From Gigaspora margarita (Eukaryota; Glomeromycota; Glomeromycetes; Diversisporales; Gigasporaceae), in the NCBI GenBank assembly GCA_009809945.1, contig WTPW01000792.1:227308-291307 (forward strand): a DNA stretch of 64,000 nucleotides, written 5' to 3'. Numbering within the stretch: the stretch's first letter is position 1; each line of letters starts with the position of its first letter. The translations under genes were made by a program, and so were the position numbers. Under the pieces are notes generated by a model. That model saw only the letters and a program-made list of their open reading frames with translations. It was not told the DNA's origin and did not search any database. This document shows positions 21,442 through 31,440 of this stretch, in pieces.

Positions 21442-23096
21442 TGTTAAGGGGAAAATTTGACATTTCTTTATTAATGATTTATGAAGTTATACAAAAGTAG
21501 CTCGCCAGAGGCGTGACTTGGTGATAATCCAAGTTTTATTAAATTTATGTGTTAAATTCAATTATATGATAATCTGAGGATTTATTAAAATATTTCTTTT
21601 TTAAAGAATTATCAGAATCTCTTAGGATAGATATCTTTTACAAAAGGGAAATTACAGAGTTTTTATATTTAAAACTAAACTAGTAAAGAGGGTTAGGGAC
21701 AAATCGGATCTTTCATCACGAACAAAATCAAAGGAAAGATCATGATAATTAAGGGGATTATAAGGATAAGTATTATATGATTGTAATAACGATGGCTATG
21801 TTTAACAATATTTTATATTCTTAATTATCTCTAACTAATTCTTAATTCTTGATTTCTTTTAGATTTCTTGAATTATTCTGCCGTACGCCGAGCCCCGAGC
21901 ATATATGATCGATTATGCACGATTAATAATATCAGTCATAGAACATGTCCTTTCAATTGCTGTCTATAATAAAAATTATAATAAAAACATATGAATTTAC
22001 TATAGATATGGGTTAGAAGATTCTCTTTGATCTAACTTATTAACTTAAAATTAAATTTTTTGGGAATATAGAACGAGGGGAGAAGAAAAAATTGAGCTTA
22101 AAAATCAAATTAAAATTTTGCCGATTTTGCACAAAACGAAAATGTAACTTTGCCAAAAACGAATATTTTCCGATTTTAAGATAAGAAGCATATGTAAAAG
22201 TATGCTCTGAACAACTTTACTTAGTCGGCAAAAGTAGGTTACCTTGTAAGAAAAATAGGTTTTCTATGTGCTAAAGTTAAAAATTTTGGGTTTTCAATAT
22301 AAAACCCCTTTTTTGTCAAGATAACCGGCTTCGGGCTTCTAAGTAAACTTGTTCAGCAGGTAATTCTACTCGTATCGAGGTCAAAACGAGTTTTCTCAGA
22401 CCTTTTACTAAGTGAAAAATGGGTTTAAAGTTGGAAAAAAACGAGTTTTTTGCAAACCCCTGTACTTTAGATTTAAAAAAAAAATTTTTCCAACTTTAAA
22501 CCCATTTTTCACTTAGTAAAAGGTTCGAGAAGGCGCGTTTTGACATTAATACGAGTAGAATTACCTGCTGAACAAGTTTACTTAGAAGCACAAAGCAGGT
22601 TATCTTGACAAAAAAGGGGGTTTTATATTGAAAACCCAAAATTTTTAACTTTAGCACATAGAAANCCTATTTTTCTTACAAGGTAACCTACTTTTGCTGA
22701 CTAAGTAAAGTTGTTCAGAGCATACTTTTACATATGCTTCTTATCTTAAAATCGGAAAATATTCGTTTTTGGCAAAGTTACATTTTCGTTTTGTGCAAAA
22801 TCGGCAAAATTTTAATTCGATTTTTAAGCTCAATTTTTTCTTCTCCCCTCGTTCTATATTCCCAAAAAATTTAATTTTAAGTTAATAAGTTAGATCAAAG
22901 AGAATCTTCTAACCCATATCTATAGTAAATTCATATGTTTTTATTATAATTTTTATTATAGACAACATTTCGAACCCCTGTAAAAGGACATGTCCTATGA
23001 CTGATATAATCAATTATATCAAATCGGATGTCACATGATATGTGGCGTAGTATAAATTTAATGATTATCGGGAAATATCACGTTTAGCCCGTGACA
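21442..23096 (-). mobile_element. solo LTR of a related gypsy family, opposite orientation
   Basis: On the minus strand it begins TGTCACGGGCTAAACGTG (right end) and ends CCCCTTAACA (left end), with TG...CA termini as in the 25223-26000 LTR. It aligns with that LTR at both ends, for example 'AAATTTATACTAC' and 'CACCAAGTCACGCCTCTG'. A 4-bp duplication GAAG flanks it (21438-21441 and 23097-23100). It lies between the RNase H and integrase remnants, so it landed in pol. A foldback element enlarges it. Confidence 0.78.
21925..23009. mobile_element. 1-kb foldback element, copy 2
   Basis: A near-perfect palindrome centred near 22460 shares the whole core of 12116-13151 (AACGAGGGGAGAAGAAAAAA, CTGAACAACTTTAC, TTAAACCCATTTTTCACTTA), while the outer arms are different sequence. 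The outermost blocks ATATCAGTCATAGAACATGT and ACATGTCCTATGACTGATAT are also inverted. It sits inside the solo LTR. Non-coding. An ambiguous base (N) is at 22665. Confidence 0.8.
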
Positions 23097-24060
23097 GAAG
23101 TCACTTAGGAAAGAATATCATGTTTAATAAAATTCATGACAAATATTACTGGCCTCAGATGTATGAGAATATAAGAAATTATGTCCAAATGTGTGATGCT
23201 TGTCAACAGCATAGAAAAATCTGGCCAAACCTACTTTACATCCTATTCTTGTAGAATCCCTATTTTTCAAAATCAGGATTGACATAGTAGAACCATTAAC
23301 CTAGACTCTATAGGAACTATTATATCGTAGTTGCAACTAACTATATGATGAAATGGCCAGAAGCAAAGGCATTGAAAAATGCAAATACCCAAGAAGTGCT
23401 CATTTTATATACAAAGATAATGTATGTCAACATGGATACCCACAATATATATTATCAGATAGATAACTTATTTCAGAAACAATTTGATGGATAAATTTCA
23501 TTTTCTACCCGTTATTATCCACAAAAAAATGTTTAGTTGAGCAATTCACTCTATGTGAATCTATTGGAAAGCTTGTAACCAATATACAGGAGTGGGATTT
23601 ACTGATTTCTTCAGTTCTATTCGCATATTGTATGATAGTCAAAATGTTACAAAAATGACCCCTTTTATCTAGTTTATGGAAGAAGGCTAAATTACCAATT
23701 CATCCTGATGAAAATGAAGAATTATAACAAGGAACTTTCTTACAACAACTATTTGAATTGGTCAATATTTTACCTGAGTCCAGGGCTGCCGCAGTTGAAG
23801 AATTGAAAAGGCACAAAAAGTAACTAAAATAAGATATGATCAACATCTTTGACCTCTCCGGAAGATCCAAAAAAGGGAGATATTGTATTAGTATATAAGG
23901 CGTAACAAGAAAATTCGAAAAGCTATAAATTATACCCAAAATGGAAAAGACCATTTGTTGGTCATAAAGCATGGCCAAACGGAGTATAACTTGTGTACCA
24001 TTGGAGAAAAGGTGATTAAACCATATTAATCATAAAATGATAAAATTATATTATGAGCCA
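23097..24060 (+). pseudogene. Ty3/gypsy integrase remnant
   Basis: The HHCC zinc-finger half is clear: SHLGKNIMFNKIHDKYYWPQ, then YVQMCDACQQHRK at about 23100-23220. Core-domain traces follow in shifting frames: DNVCQHGYPQYILSDR around 23420-23460 and EEFAYC-like text further on. After that comes a degenerate C-terminal part with KYKLYPKWKRPF-like wording around 23920. Stops and frameshifts break every domain. It belongs to the same pol as 19451-20600; a solo LTR now separates them. Confidence 0.75.
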
Positions 24061-24353
24061 AATCTATAAAGAATAATAGGTGTTTAATGTTGCTTAATAG
24101 TATAAGTTCGTTATAACGATTAATAAAAATTCCTATATTATAATGATCATAATTTTATGCATGGGGCGCATAAAATAAGGCCAGACCAAGTTGATTATGT
24201 GTTTTACATTACCCCCCTCTCCCCTCTAGGAGAGGGGGAGGGGTGTGGTTCACATAATAAAATTTTTAAAAAATTTTTTTTTCAACAAAAATTTTTCCGA
24301 TTTGTTCCGTGACTATATAAAAATTTCCAAAATATTCCGTTATCCTATGTATA

Positions 24354-25139
24354 AGGTGGTCTGCCCTATTTCCACAAACTACCCTATTTCCACAAACAGT
24401 AAAGAACAGTAAATATCTTTTAATTCACTAGCTTTATTTGGGGTAATTTTACTATTAAAATAATTACCTTAGTTAAACATTTTAAACAAGCCCATAACTG
24501 CTAAAATTTGATTACAGAATTTTAAGATTATCTAAAGGTTTGTTTCCAATTTAGTTATTTTAATACATAAACTAATTTATAGAATTGCTAATAACTTTTG
24601 ATCTACTTATCCGTTTTGAATGATTTAACTACCAAAATGTTCGTCTCAATGAGACGATTCTGACAAGCTCAAAATCATTAAAATCCAATCACAGGATCCT
24701 GAGATCGTTCAACTTTTGTGTGATTTTAATAGTGATTTTAATAGTGTTTTATAGCTTTAAAATAATAAAAATATTATTATAAAAAAGTTGAACGATCTTG
24801 GGATCCTGTGATTGGATTTTGATGATTTTAGGCTCATTGGAATCGTCTTATTGAGGTGAATATTTTGGTAGTTAAATCATTCAAAATGGGTCAATGGATC
24901 AAAATCTGTTTTACTATTTGTGGAAATAGGTCGCACCTTTAAATTTTTATAAAATTTATAGGATATTTTTTTTATTAACTAAAAAAAAAATTATACATAT
25001 ATAGTTGGTTTAATTTTTATATATTTAAATAATAAATTAGTTATAGATTATATATACATAATTTTATAAAAAGATATTTATTTTTTAAAAAATTTTGTAT
25101 GTAGCAAAAAAAAGTTTGTGGAAATAGGGCAGTTTACCT
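24354..25139. mobile_element. Tc1/mariner-like element nested in the AGGCCAGACC element
   Basis: Ends AGGTGGTCTGCCCTATTTCC and the complement-type GGAAATAGGGCAGTTTACCT are bordered by TA (24352-24353 and 25140-25141). The copy at 36 kb reads CCCTATGTATATTTATCTAAA across this point, an empty site. It contains several 'CCTATTTCCACAAAC' words and itself hosts 24595-24906. No transposase frame. Confidence 0.82.
24595..24906. mobile_element. palindromic MITE, innermost level of the nest
   Basis: Arms of about 120 bp are complementary: 'TTTTGATCTACTTATCCG' and 'GAATGATTTAACTACC' at the left, 'GGTAGTTAAATCATTC' and 'GGTCAATGGATCAAAA' at the right, with GGATCCTGNGATYGTTCAAC blocks near the loop. A truncated relative is at 1-130. 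Confidence 0.75.
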
Positions 25140-25222
25140 TATCTATCTAAATTTTTTTTACTATGAGGGAGGGGGTAATGTAAAACACATAATCATCTTG
25201 GTCTGGCCTAAGCATGAGCAAA

Positions 25223-26000
25223 TGTCACGGGCAAAAGTAATTTCGATCATAAATTTATACTACACCCCATTCCTGTGACATCCGGCCATGCATAATCTTG
25301 ATGTACGAGGCTTAGCCTTGCTATAGAACTCATAAAGGAGGTTCACCAAAATTCCGGTCGGAATATGTCGGAGTGCATCTGAATCATGGTCGACTGGATC
25401 GGAAATGACCTCAAGATCATAAAAAATTTTATTAATGAAATCATATCCATGCATTAAGTAAAAAATGCCCAGCTTATAATTTTGCTATAGTACCTGCTAA
25501 CAACTAGGGCTAAACGCCGACCTAGATCCGACGCATCTTACCCGGAATTTTGTGACCCTCCTGTAAACTTTGACGCAACCTGACGAAACCATAAGTTGCG
25601 TCAATGACGCATGACGCATGACGCAACTCAACCATATATTTTTAAGGGTCACGTGAGCAGTTGCGACACGTCACGTGAGTTGCGTCAGGCATCATTACAT
25701 GGCATGTTAAAGTCGGGTGAGGTAAAATAACGCATGATTTTAGTTTATTAAAAGCTTCGCAGTTTCTCTAATATTCAGAAAGTGTAAAAAGGAAGTTGTT
25801 TCGCTATTCTTAAGGATAATCTTCGGATTACCCATATTTTAGATTCAATAAAAAATATATAATAAACTCGGACTTATTAGTACATAAGCCATTTTTATAC
25901 TAAATCGTGTTAAATCACCAAGTCACGCCTCTGACGAACTGCCTTCTTATCATCATTTGTATTGTATAAATAAAATATCGTCCATTTCGCCCCCGTAACA
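25223..26000 (+). repeat. 3' LTR of the gypsy element, uninterrupted
   Basis: Begins TGTCACGGGCAAAAGTAATT and ends GCCCCCGTAACA, with short inverted TG...CA ends. It contains a block rich in TGACGCA and CACGTGA words at 25550-25700 that is missing from the 5' LTR. A TATTGTATAAATAAAA segment near 25960 could serve as a TATA or polyadenylation region. CpGs are retained, unlike in the 5' copy. It provides empty sites for the foldback and piggyBac-like insertions. Confidence 0.75.
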
Positions 26001-26004
26001 TTAG

Positions 26005-26439
26005 AAAAGGCGATGAATCGTATAATTACGTATTCGAAAACATCACCTAAGTTGGATCCGAAAAATCTGATTGGCAAAATGGGTTGTACAAAATTCGGAA
26101 GCTCTTAACATGTAATTCGTAAACATCACGGCAAATCACAAAAGTCGGGCCATATGATTAAAGTATGAATTTTTAGAAGTTTACCTAATTCCTTCTCTCT
26201 ACAAATATCCTATTTACGAAATTTAATTTATTAATTTTTACCTGATTTACAAAATTTACGAAATTTAAAAAATTGAGCGACTGTGCTACGTCATTTCACC
26301 AAGGGTAATCTTGCCTTAAATGCTTTAGTGGCTGTAGCACAAATGCAAGACGGAATACGTTCGCCGAACTCCGCGAGTCATTGAGAGAAGGGATTAAGTG
26401 TTGAGCCAAGGTTGATGGTAAGGAAGAGAAAAGCTCCCT
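26005..26439. other. intergenic; possible gag-like fragment
   Basis: A frame near 26310-26380 reads GNLALNALVAVAQMQDG before a stop, faintly reminiscent of gypsy gag wording. Nothing else recognisable. Unassigned. Confidence 0.25.
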
Positions 26440-26689
26440 TTCTTAAGGAGAATTTAATAATCTTGTCTGTGAGAATAATATTAAAGCTCTTTAAGCCCCG
26501 TACTGTAGTAAAATTTATAAAAGAGCTGTAATTTCACCTTTGAAAAGGGACAGTTATAAATTAATATTATTAATAAAACCTCCAACATAAAAATTAAATC
26601 ATCATTGTCACACTCTGATGAATTGCCTTATTGTATTATTTTATCACTTTTATTTTTATAAATTGTTTTTGGTCATTTCACCCGTAACA
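26440..26689 (+). repeat. 3' fragment of a related gypsy LTR
   Basis: Contains 'ATTAAATCATCATTGTCACA', 'GATGAATTGCCTTATTG' and ends 'TTTCACCCGTAACA', paralleling the end of the 25223-26000 LTR. The 5' end is not recognisable. Confidence 0.5.
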
Positions 26690-28057
26690 TTATTAAAACT
26701 TTAATAATTTAGGTTTTTTTGCACACATTCAATAGGTGCAACTTTGAGCGATCTTGAACATATTATTAAAATTGATACAGTATCTGACGTACATAATGAC
26801 TCCATGTTTTATGCAGCCCTCTATTGTGGCCTGCAAGTGGCGTGAACGCCACGCCATTATCTCATCTCATCTTTATATTGCACAATTTCTTTTTATGGTT
26901 AATTCACTGCCTATTATGTAAAATAGACTTTTGAATCCGTTTAGATTGGAATAATTATTACCGTAATCTTCGTTCTAACAATAATTCCGAATCTTCCATT
27001 TACAATATTGATACGAATTTTTGGTTCCTCTAATATCCTCTAATATCTTCAATTAAATACTATCATTACAACTCGATTAATGCAATGAAATACCGCTAAT
27101 GCCCTAAAATTCCACAGACCTTGACACCGTTAAAATTCCAGAAGACATTGCAACATTTTAAAACATCGTTGTTCTCTCTGACATTGTTGTAAGTGGAAAC
27201 AGTATTTAGTGAATTTGGAATTTCCTAGTTAAATTAGGGTACGGGTATACATATGATAAAATCAACCCAAATGATGATTTAGATAAAATTCCGGATCCAT
27301 TTAAATCCCGCAGCACTCACTGTTTACATTTTTTGGATGCTTTGCTTATATGCTTAATTCCAAAAATAAGATTATATTAGTTTACTTCTGTACTTAGTCA
27401 AAAGAGACTGCGTACAGCTACGTGCGTACAGTACGTACCGGAATATGTTACCTCTATTCACAATTTCCTTATCTAGAATGTAATTAAACGAGCCTAAAAT
27501 GTACAAATGATCTACGTAATTACGTATAGTAAATATGATAAAACGTAAACAAAGATAATCGAGGCGATTATGGCTCCTAAAAATAGTGTTATAAGATACT
27601 TCAATAGATCTATTAATAATTCTATTCGAACAAAAAAAAGAAAGAGTCAATCATACATGTGTTTCAATGCTTTTGCTTTATGCTCTAATACGTTAAATTA
27701 TCAAAGAATAGTATCACCATCGAAGATGTTTAATGTTTGTCTTAAGTCTGAAACTTAAAGTTCTAGAAAATATAAACTATATCTTGCCAATTTGAACTAT
27801 AAGATGAACTAATTTGGATTTAATAATCGGAATTAATTTTCCATGCCAATAAACAACGATTAAGATGACAAAGAACGTTTACCAGATGTATTAACCATGC
27901 TTCTAATATCCGATGATTAATGAAGCCTACGCCAAGTAAAATCAATAAGCATAAAAAATGCATTAAAAGTGTTTAAACCTCGGGATAATTTATATTGGTC
28001 ACCTGACATTTGACTTAACTATCAATAATTCAATAAATTCATAATGTTATAAAAAGG
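26690..28057. other. intergenic, no confident gene
   Basis: Moderately AT-rich with normal CpG. A 62-codon frame at 27570-27758 is Lys/Arg-rich at its start but matches nothing I recognise. A regulatory role for the Zn2Cys6 gene downstream is possible but not shown. Confidence 0.4.
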
Positions 28058-28134
28058 TTGCGCGATGGATTAAATATAGTGTAGGTGACATCTTAATAAA
28101 TAATCAATTGATTTATACTATATTTAATCCGCGC
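28058..28134. repeat. short inverted repeat (77 bp)
   Basis: GCGCGATGGATTAAATATAG and CTATATTTAATCCGCGC are inverted around a 35-bp loop, about 570 bp upstream of the Zn2Cys6 gene. Possibly a small MITE or a protein-binding palindrome. Confidence 0.5.
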
Positions 28135-28633
28135 GTTTATTAAACATTAATGTAGAATATGATTAAATGTAATTACTATGCTGGAAAAATTCTTTATTAA
28201 CAAATTAAAAATACAAATATTCAAATTATTACTAATATTATTTTTCCGGTTAGTCATGTTATTTCCATAATCTATTGATGATTCGATCTATTATTTTCCA
28301 TAAATGAAATGCCGAACATCGGTTTGAATAAATAAAGTCTTGTTGAAATGAAACTTTGTTAAATATAGAAATTTAATTAACATTTTAAGACGAAAATTAA
28401 TTCGATCTGAAGCGCAGAAATTTCCATCAGATTTTCCATTATGGGACTTCAATATTTTTGACAACTTAATTACTTTCTTTTTTTAACTTTTTGAATCTAC
28501 GTAACATTCGCTCAAACAAAGTAATGTAGAGAATTTGACTCATATGACATCAAAACAACTAACACAAGAATATATTGAAAATCTTAACTATTATTACAGA
28601 TAATTTGTTCAACTAATTTACTTCATTAATCTT

Positions 28634-28640
28634 TATAAAT
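28634..28640 (+). promoter_or_regulatory. candidate TATA box of the Zn2Cys6 gene
   Basis: TATAAAT lies 66-72 bp upstream of the ATG at 28706, a plausible core promoter distance for a short 5' UTR. AT-rich context makes chance occurrence easy. Confidence 0.35.
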
Positions 28641-28705
28641 ACGACGATAGAGAGCCTTTCAATTTTCCAAGGTAATTTCTAAACATAACTGTTTATTAAA
28701 TTCCA

Positions 28706-29278
28706 ATGGCACCAACATTAAGTAGTCTCCAGACATACAGATACAACGTAACTAAAGCATGCGATTCTTGCCGACTTTCAAAAACTAGATGCAAGAAACC
28801 CACCCAATCTACTAGCTGCAATGAATGCAAAAAACGTCATCAAGAATGCACCTACACTGCTCAACCAGCCAAACGTGGTCCGAAATTGAAGAAAATTCCT
28901 AAAGAACCACCTACGTCTGATATAGATTCTTCAAGCAATGAGCAACAAGATGACAAATCGGATCGTGATTCAACTTTAACCCAAGATGATGAACCTTGTC
29001 GTGATTCAAATTTATTTCAAGAAGACGAGCCTCTTTGCGGTTTAATTTTTGGTGAAATGTATCGTGGTTTAATCTTTGATGAATTACACTGTGGTTTAAA
29101 CTTTGATGTATTGTATCATGGTCTAAATACATCTCCAGGAGAATGCAAGCTCTTCGAAGAAATATTCGAGAAGGAACAACTAGAAATTCTCGCCTCAACT
29201 TCTTCAAAACCCTGTCCATATGAAAATATCGAAGGGCATTACTGCCACAGGGGATGTATTGTGAGGCGCAGCTATTAA
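28706..29278 (+). CDS. small Zn2Cys6 (Gal4-type) DNA-binding protein
   Basis: A 190-residue single-exon frame. Residues 19-48 hold the six-cysteine pattern CX2CX6CX8CX2CX6C (C19, C22, C29, C38, C41, C48) with the basic loop RLSKTRCKK, the fungal binuclear zinc cluster that binds DNA in the nucleus. A proline/lysine linker (GPKLKKIPKEPP) and an acidic Ser/Asp-rich segment (70-110) follow. Residues 112-141 are a tandem 9-residue repeat (GLIFGEMYR, GLIFDELHC, GLNFDVLYH, GLN). The tail is Cys-rich (SSKPCPYENIEGHYCHRGC). There is no fungal-specific transcription-factor (MHR) domain, so it is far shorter than the usual 500-1000 residues. It could be a compact regulator or a truncated gene. The start is the first ATG after the TATA-like box. 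No intron is needed. An antisense frame over the repeat is a shadow. Confidence 0.82.
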   Translation: MAPTLSSLQTYRYNVTKACDSCRLSKTRCKKPTQSTSCNECKKRHQECTYTAQPAKRGPKLKKIPKEPPTSDIDSSSNEQQDDKSDRDSTLTQDDEPCRDSNLFQEDEPLCGLIFGEMYRGLIFDELHCGLNFDVLYHGLNTSPGECKLFEEIFEKEQLEILASTSSKPCPYENIEGHYCHRGCIVRRSY

Positions 29279-30433
29279 GACTCGATTTTTAAATATTACC
29301 GTCGTAATTTATTTCTGTTTCTTGAGAACAGCATAAATATTTCTCGTTACAAATTGTTAAATCTGATAACAGTTTAGTACTCAAACATTTAAGTTTTTTA
29401 ATTGGACATGATAATTATGAAGGCCCCATTAATTTTTTTCTTGTTACTTATAAAAAATTATCAGTTAAAGTGCGTAGAGTATGGGTAATTAGGGAAAAAT
29501 TAATATAGCTCTATTATATGTATAAGAATTTAAGTCAAACAATTATGGTTCTGAAAAAAACATTATATGATTTAAAATATGTATAGTAAATTAAGATTTG
29601 AAAGAGTTAAAAGACAATAAGTTTATTTAGAACAATTATGACTATAAGCAAAAATTCAATTTGAAATTATGTATTCAGGGAATATCCTGTTATAAATTTT
29701 ATTAAAGCAAATTCCTAATTCTTAATGTTATAATTAAAATTCTTGATTTTTTTTTTTTTTTTATGTAATTATTCTTAACAATGTAATTATTCTTAACAAT
29801 AAAGTAGCGTGCATATTGCCACGAGGCTGCACAATATGCAACAGTTATTGACGTGGCGTGCATATTGCCACAGACTGGAATAATATTTAACACCTCTAAC
29901 TAATTTAGTATCAGGTTGGCATAAAAAGGCAAATACTGGTTGATATTAACTGTAGTGCAGTAGTGCAGAGCCGAATAACCGGTAGTAACACAGTTTCAAT
30001 TCTTTTGTCATCTCCAAATCTGGTTAACACGTTATACATCAACTTTCATTATAGTTAAATTAGATAATTCGCGACGCAGTTGTACTATAACCAGTAACGG
30101 AACCCATATTTTTTTTTTGATAATATAAGCAGCAATTGATATGAATGCCGCTAAAACTTCTGATTGAATTATCAATTCTTAAAAATTAACTTTGAAAAGT
30201 TTGATCACGATACAATACATAACATAAGTAACTAAAAGCAATTGAATTATGCTTCCAATGCCATAAAAAAAAATTTTATATGGAAACTTCCAATCTAATC
30301 GATTCTGATTCTTAATTAGTACGTTTGATAAGTACTTCAATATTTCAATTAATAAAAGTATGTGAAAATTCTTACATTGTTGATTAGATTAGATTTTTCA
30401 AAAAAAAAAATATATAGCAAAGGGTTTATGCAA
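29279..30433. other. intergenic, no gene seen
   Basis: AT-rich. It holds small local repeats: TGTAATTATTCTTAACAA twice in tandem at about 29763-29801, and GTGCATATTGCCAC twice at about 29809 and 29859. No coding similarity or RNA gene. Confidence 0.45.
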
Positions 30434-30874
30434 GACTACCGTATTTGTGCGTAATAACGAGCCGGTGCGTTAATTTGAAACTTTCCTTGTTGAAAAAATT
30501 AGTTATATTACTCAAAATAATGCCATGCGCGCCCCGAAATAACGCTTATTTCACAGGCACGTTTTTTTTTTTATAAATTGCAATTGCACTAATCTTAACT
30601 CTAATTTAAACTTACCCTAACGACAATGACTAGAATTACTTCGTCTATAAAATAAAAAAGATGTCAGTAAAATATATTGTCTATGAAGTGAACTTGTCTG
30701 TAAATTTATCGTCTGTAAAATAGATTGTCAGTGTGATCTAACGCATTATCCGATACTTATATGTTGATCGAAGATTTCTTTTATTCAAAATAAGGCGCAA
30801 GTGCGCTTCAAAATAACGCGCAGGTACTCGAAATAATGCGCAGGGGAACGTTATTACGCATAAATACGGTAGTC
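30434..30874. mobile_element. CG-rich inverted-repeat element, copy 1 (GACTACCGTATT ends)
   Basis: Ends GACTACCGTATTTGTGCGTA and TACGCATAAATACGGTAGTC are inverted. Subterminal blocks repeat AATAACGCG/AATAATGCGC words. The CpG density stands out against AT-rich surroundings. Related remnants are at 49170-49620 and 57416-57860. Non-coding. Confidence 0.75.
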
Positions 30875-31432
30875 ATTTGGGTTTCTTCTAGCGAAATTCA
30901 TATGAGTGAACATTTAAAAACTATCCTTGCTTCTTTTATCGTAAGACCATTGAGTCTCTAAATTGTTGAATAGGTGGGTAGGTGCCTAGTACAATAAGGC
31001 AAGAATAACAAAACAAAAAAGTACAAAAAAAAACCTTATTTCAAAATAGCTTTTTCAATGCCCTACTATTCTTAATTAATTTCAAATCCCTTATAATATA
31101 TTAGTACATAATAAGTTATGTTAATACTTCTGCTTCCAATATTGTTGTAATAAAACAATATTTTAGTCAAACCTCTTCTATACAACTTTATATGTTATCA
31201 CTTAACATTTTTATTGTTATCATTTTCGCATTTTGCTCTGAAATTATTAACTATATACATTTATATGGCTTTAATTATATTTACATAAAAAAGGCTAAAT
31301 TTATTGTAACAAAAATGCAGGTTTCTGAATATTGACTTCAAAATGATACAAGTTTCATCACTGCATTAAGTATTTATATATTTGATTTTATAATTGAAGT
31401 TATAATTTCATCTTATTTTATTGCAATTTAAA
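30875..31432. other. intergenic, no gene seen
   Basis: AT-rich sequence with homopolymer A runs; no coding frame, RNA gene or inverted repeat recognised. Confidence 0.45.
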
Positions 31433-31440
31433 TTATAAAA

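Larger units (their letters stand above)
24178..25209. mobile_element. AGGCCAGACCAAG inverted-repeat element, copy 1 (outer shell of a three-level nest)
   Basis: Ends AGGCCAGACCAAGTTGATTA and its near-complement TAATCATCTTGGTCTGGCCT are inverted, followed inward by TTACATTACCCCC tracts. The related copy at 36063-36344 is 280 bp long and lacks the central 790 bp found here, which gives the intact original structure. Non-coding. Confidence 0.82.
12076..26000 (+). mobile_element. decayed 13.9-kb Ty3/gypsy LTR retrotransposon with many nested insertions
   Basis: Two LTRs in the same orientation (12076-14226 and 25223-26000) bound gag-, RT/RNase H- and integrase-like remnants in the Ty3/gypsy order. 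The 4-bp direct repeat TTAG lies immediately outside both LTRs (12072-12075 and 26001-26004). Later insertions include two in the 5' LTR, Tc1-like and hAT-like MITEs, a SINE, an opposite-strand solo LTR at 21442-23096, and a three-level nest at 24178-25209. All coding remnants carry stops and frameshifts, so it is dead. No primer-binding site was recognised. If the LTRs came from separate insertions, the TTAG match would be coincidental. Confidence 0.72.

Noticed and set aside
27570..27758. 62-codon frame with a basic start, considered as an HMG-box gene
   Set aside because: The conserved HMG residues are not present and no exon completes it.
28911..29219. Antisense 102-codon frame with LNHD repeats
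   Set aside because: It mirrors the 27-bp repeats of the Zn2Cys6 gene on the opposite strand, which has the better-supported zinc cluster.
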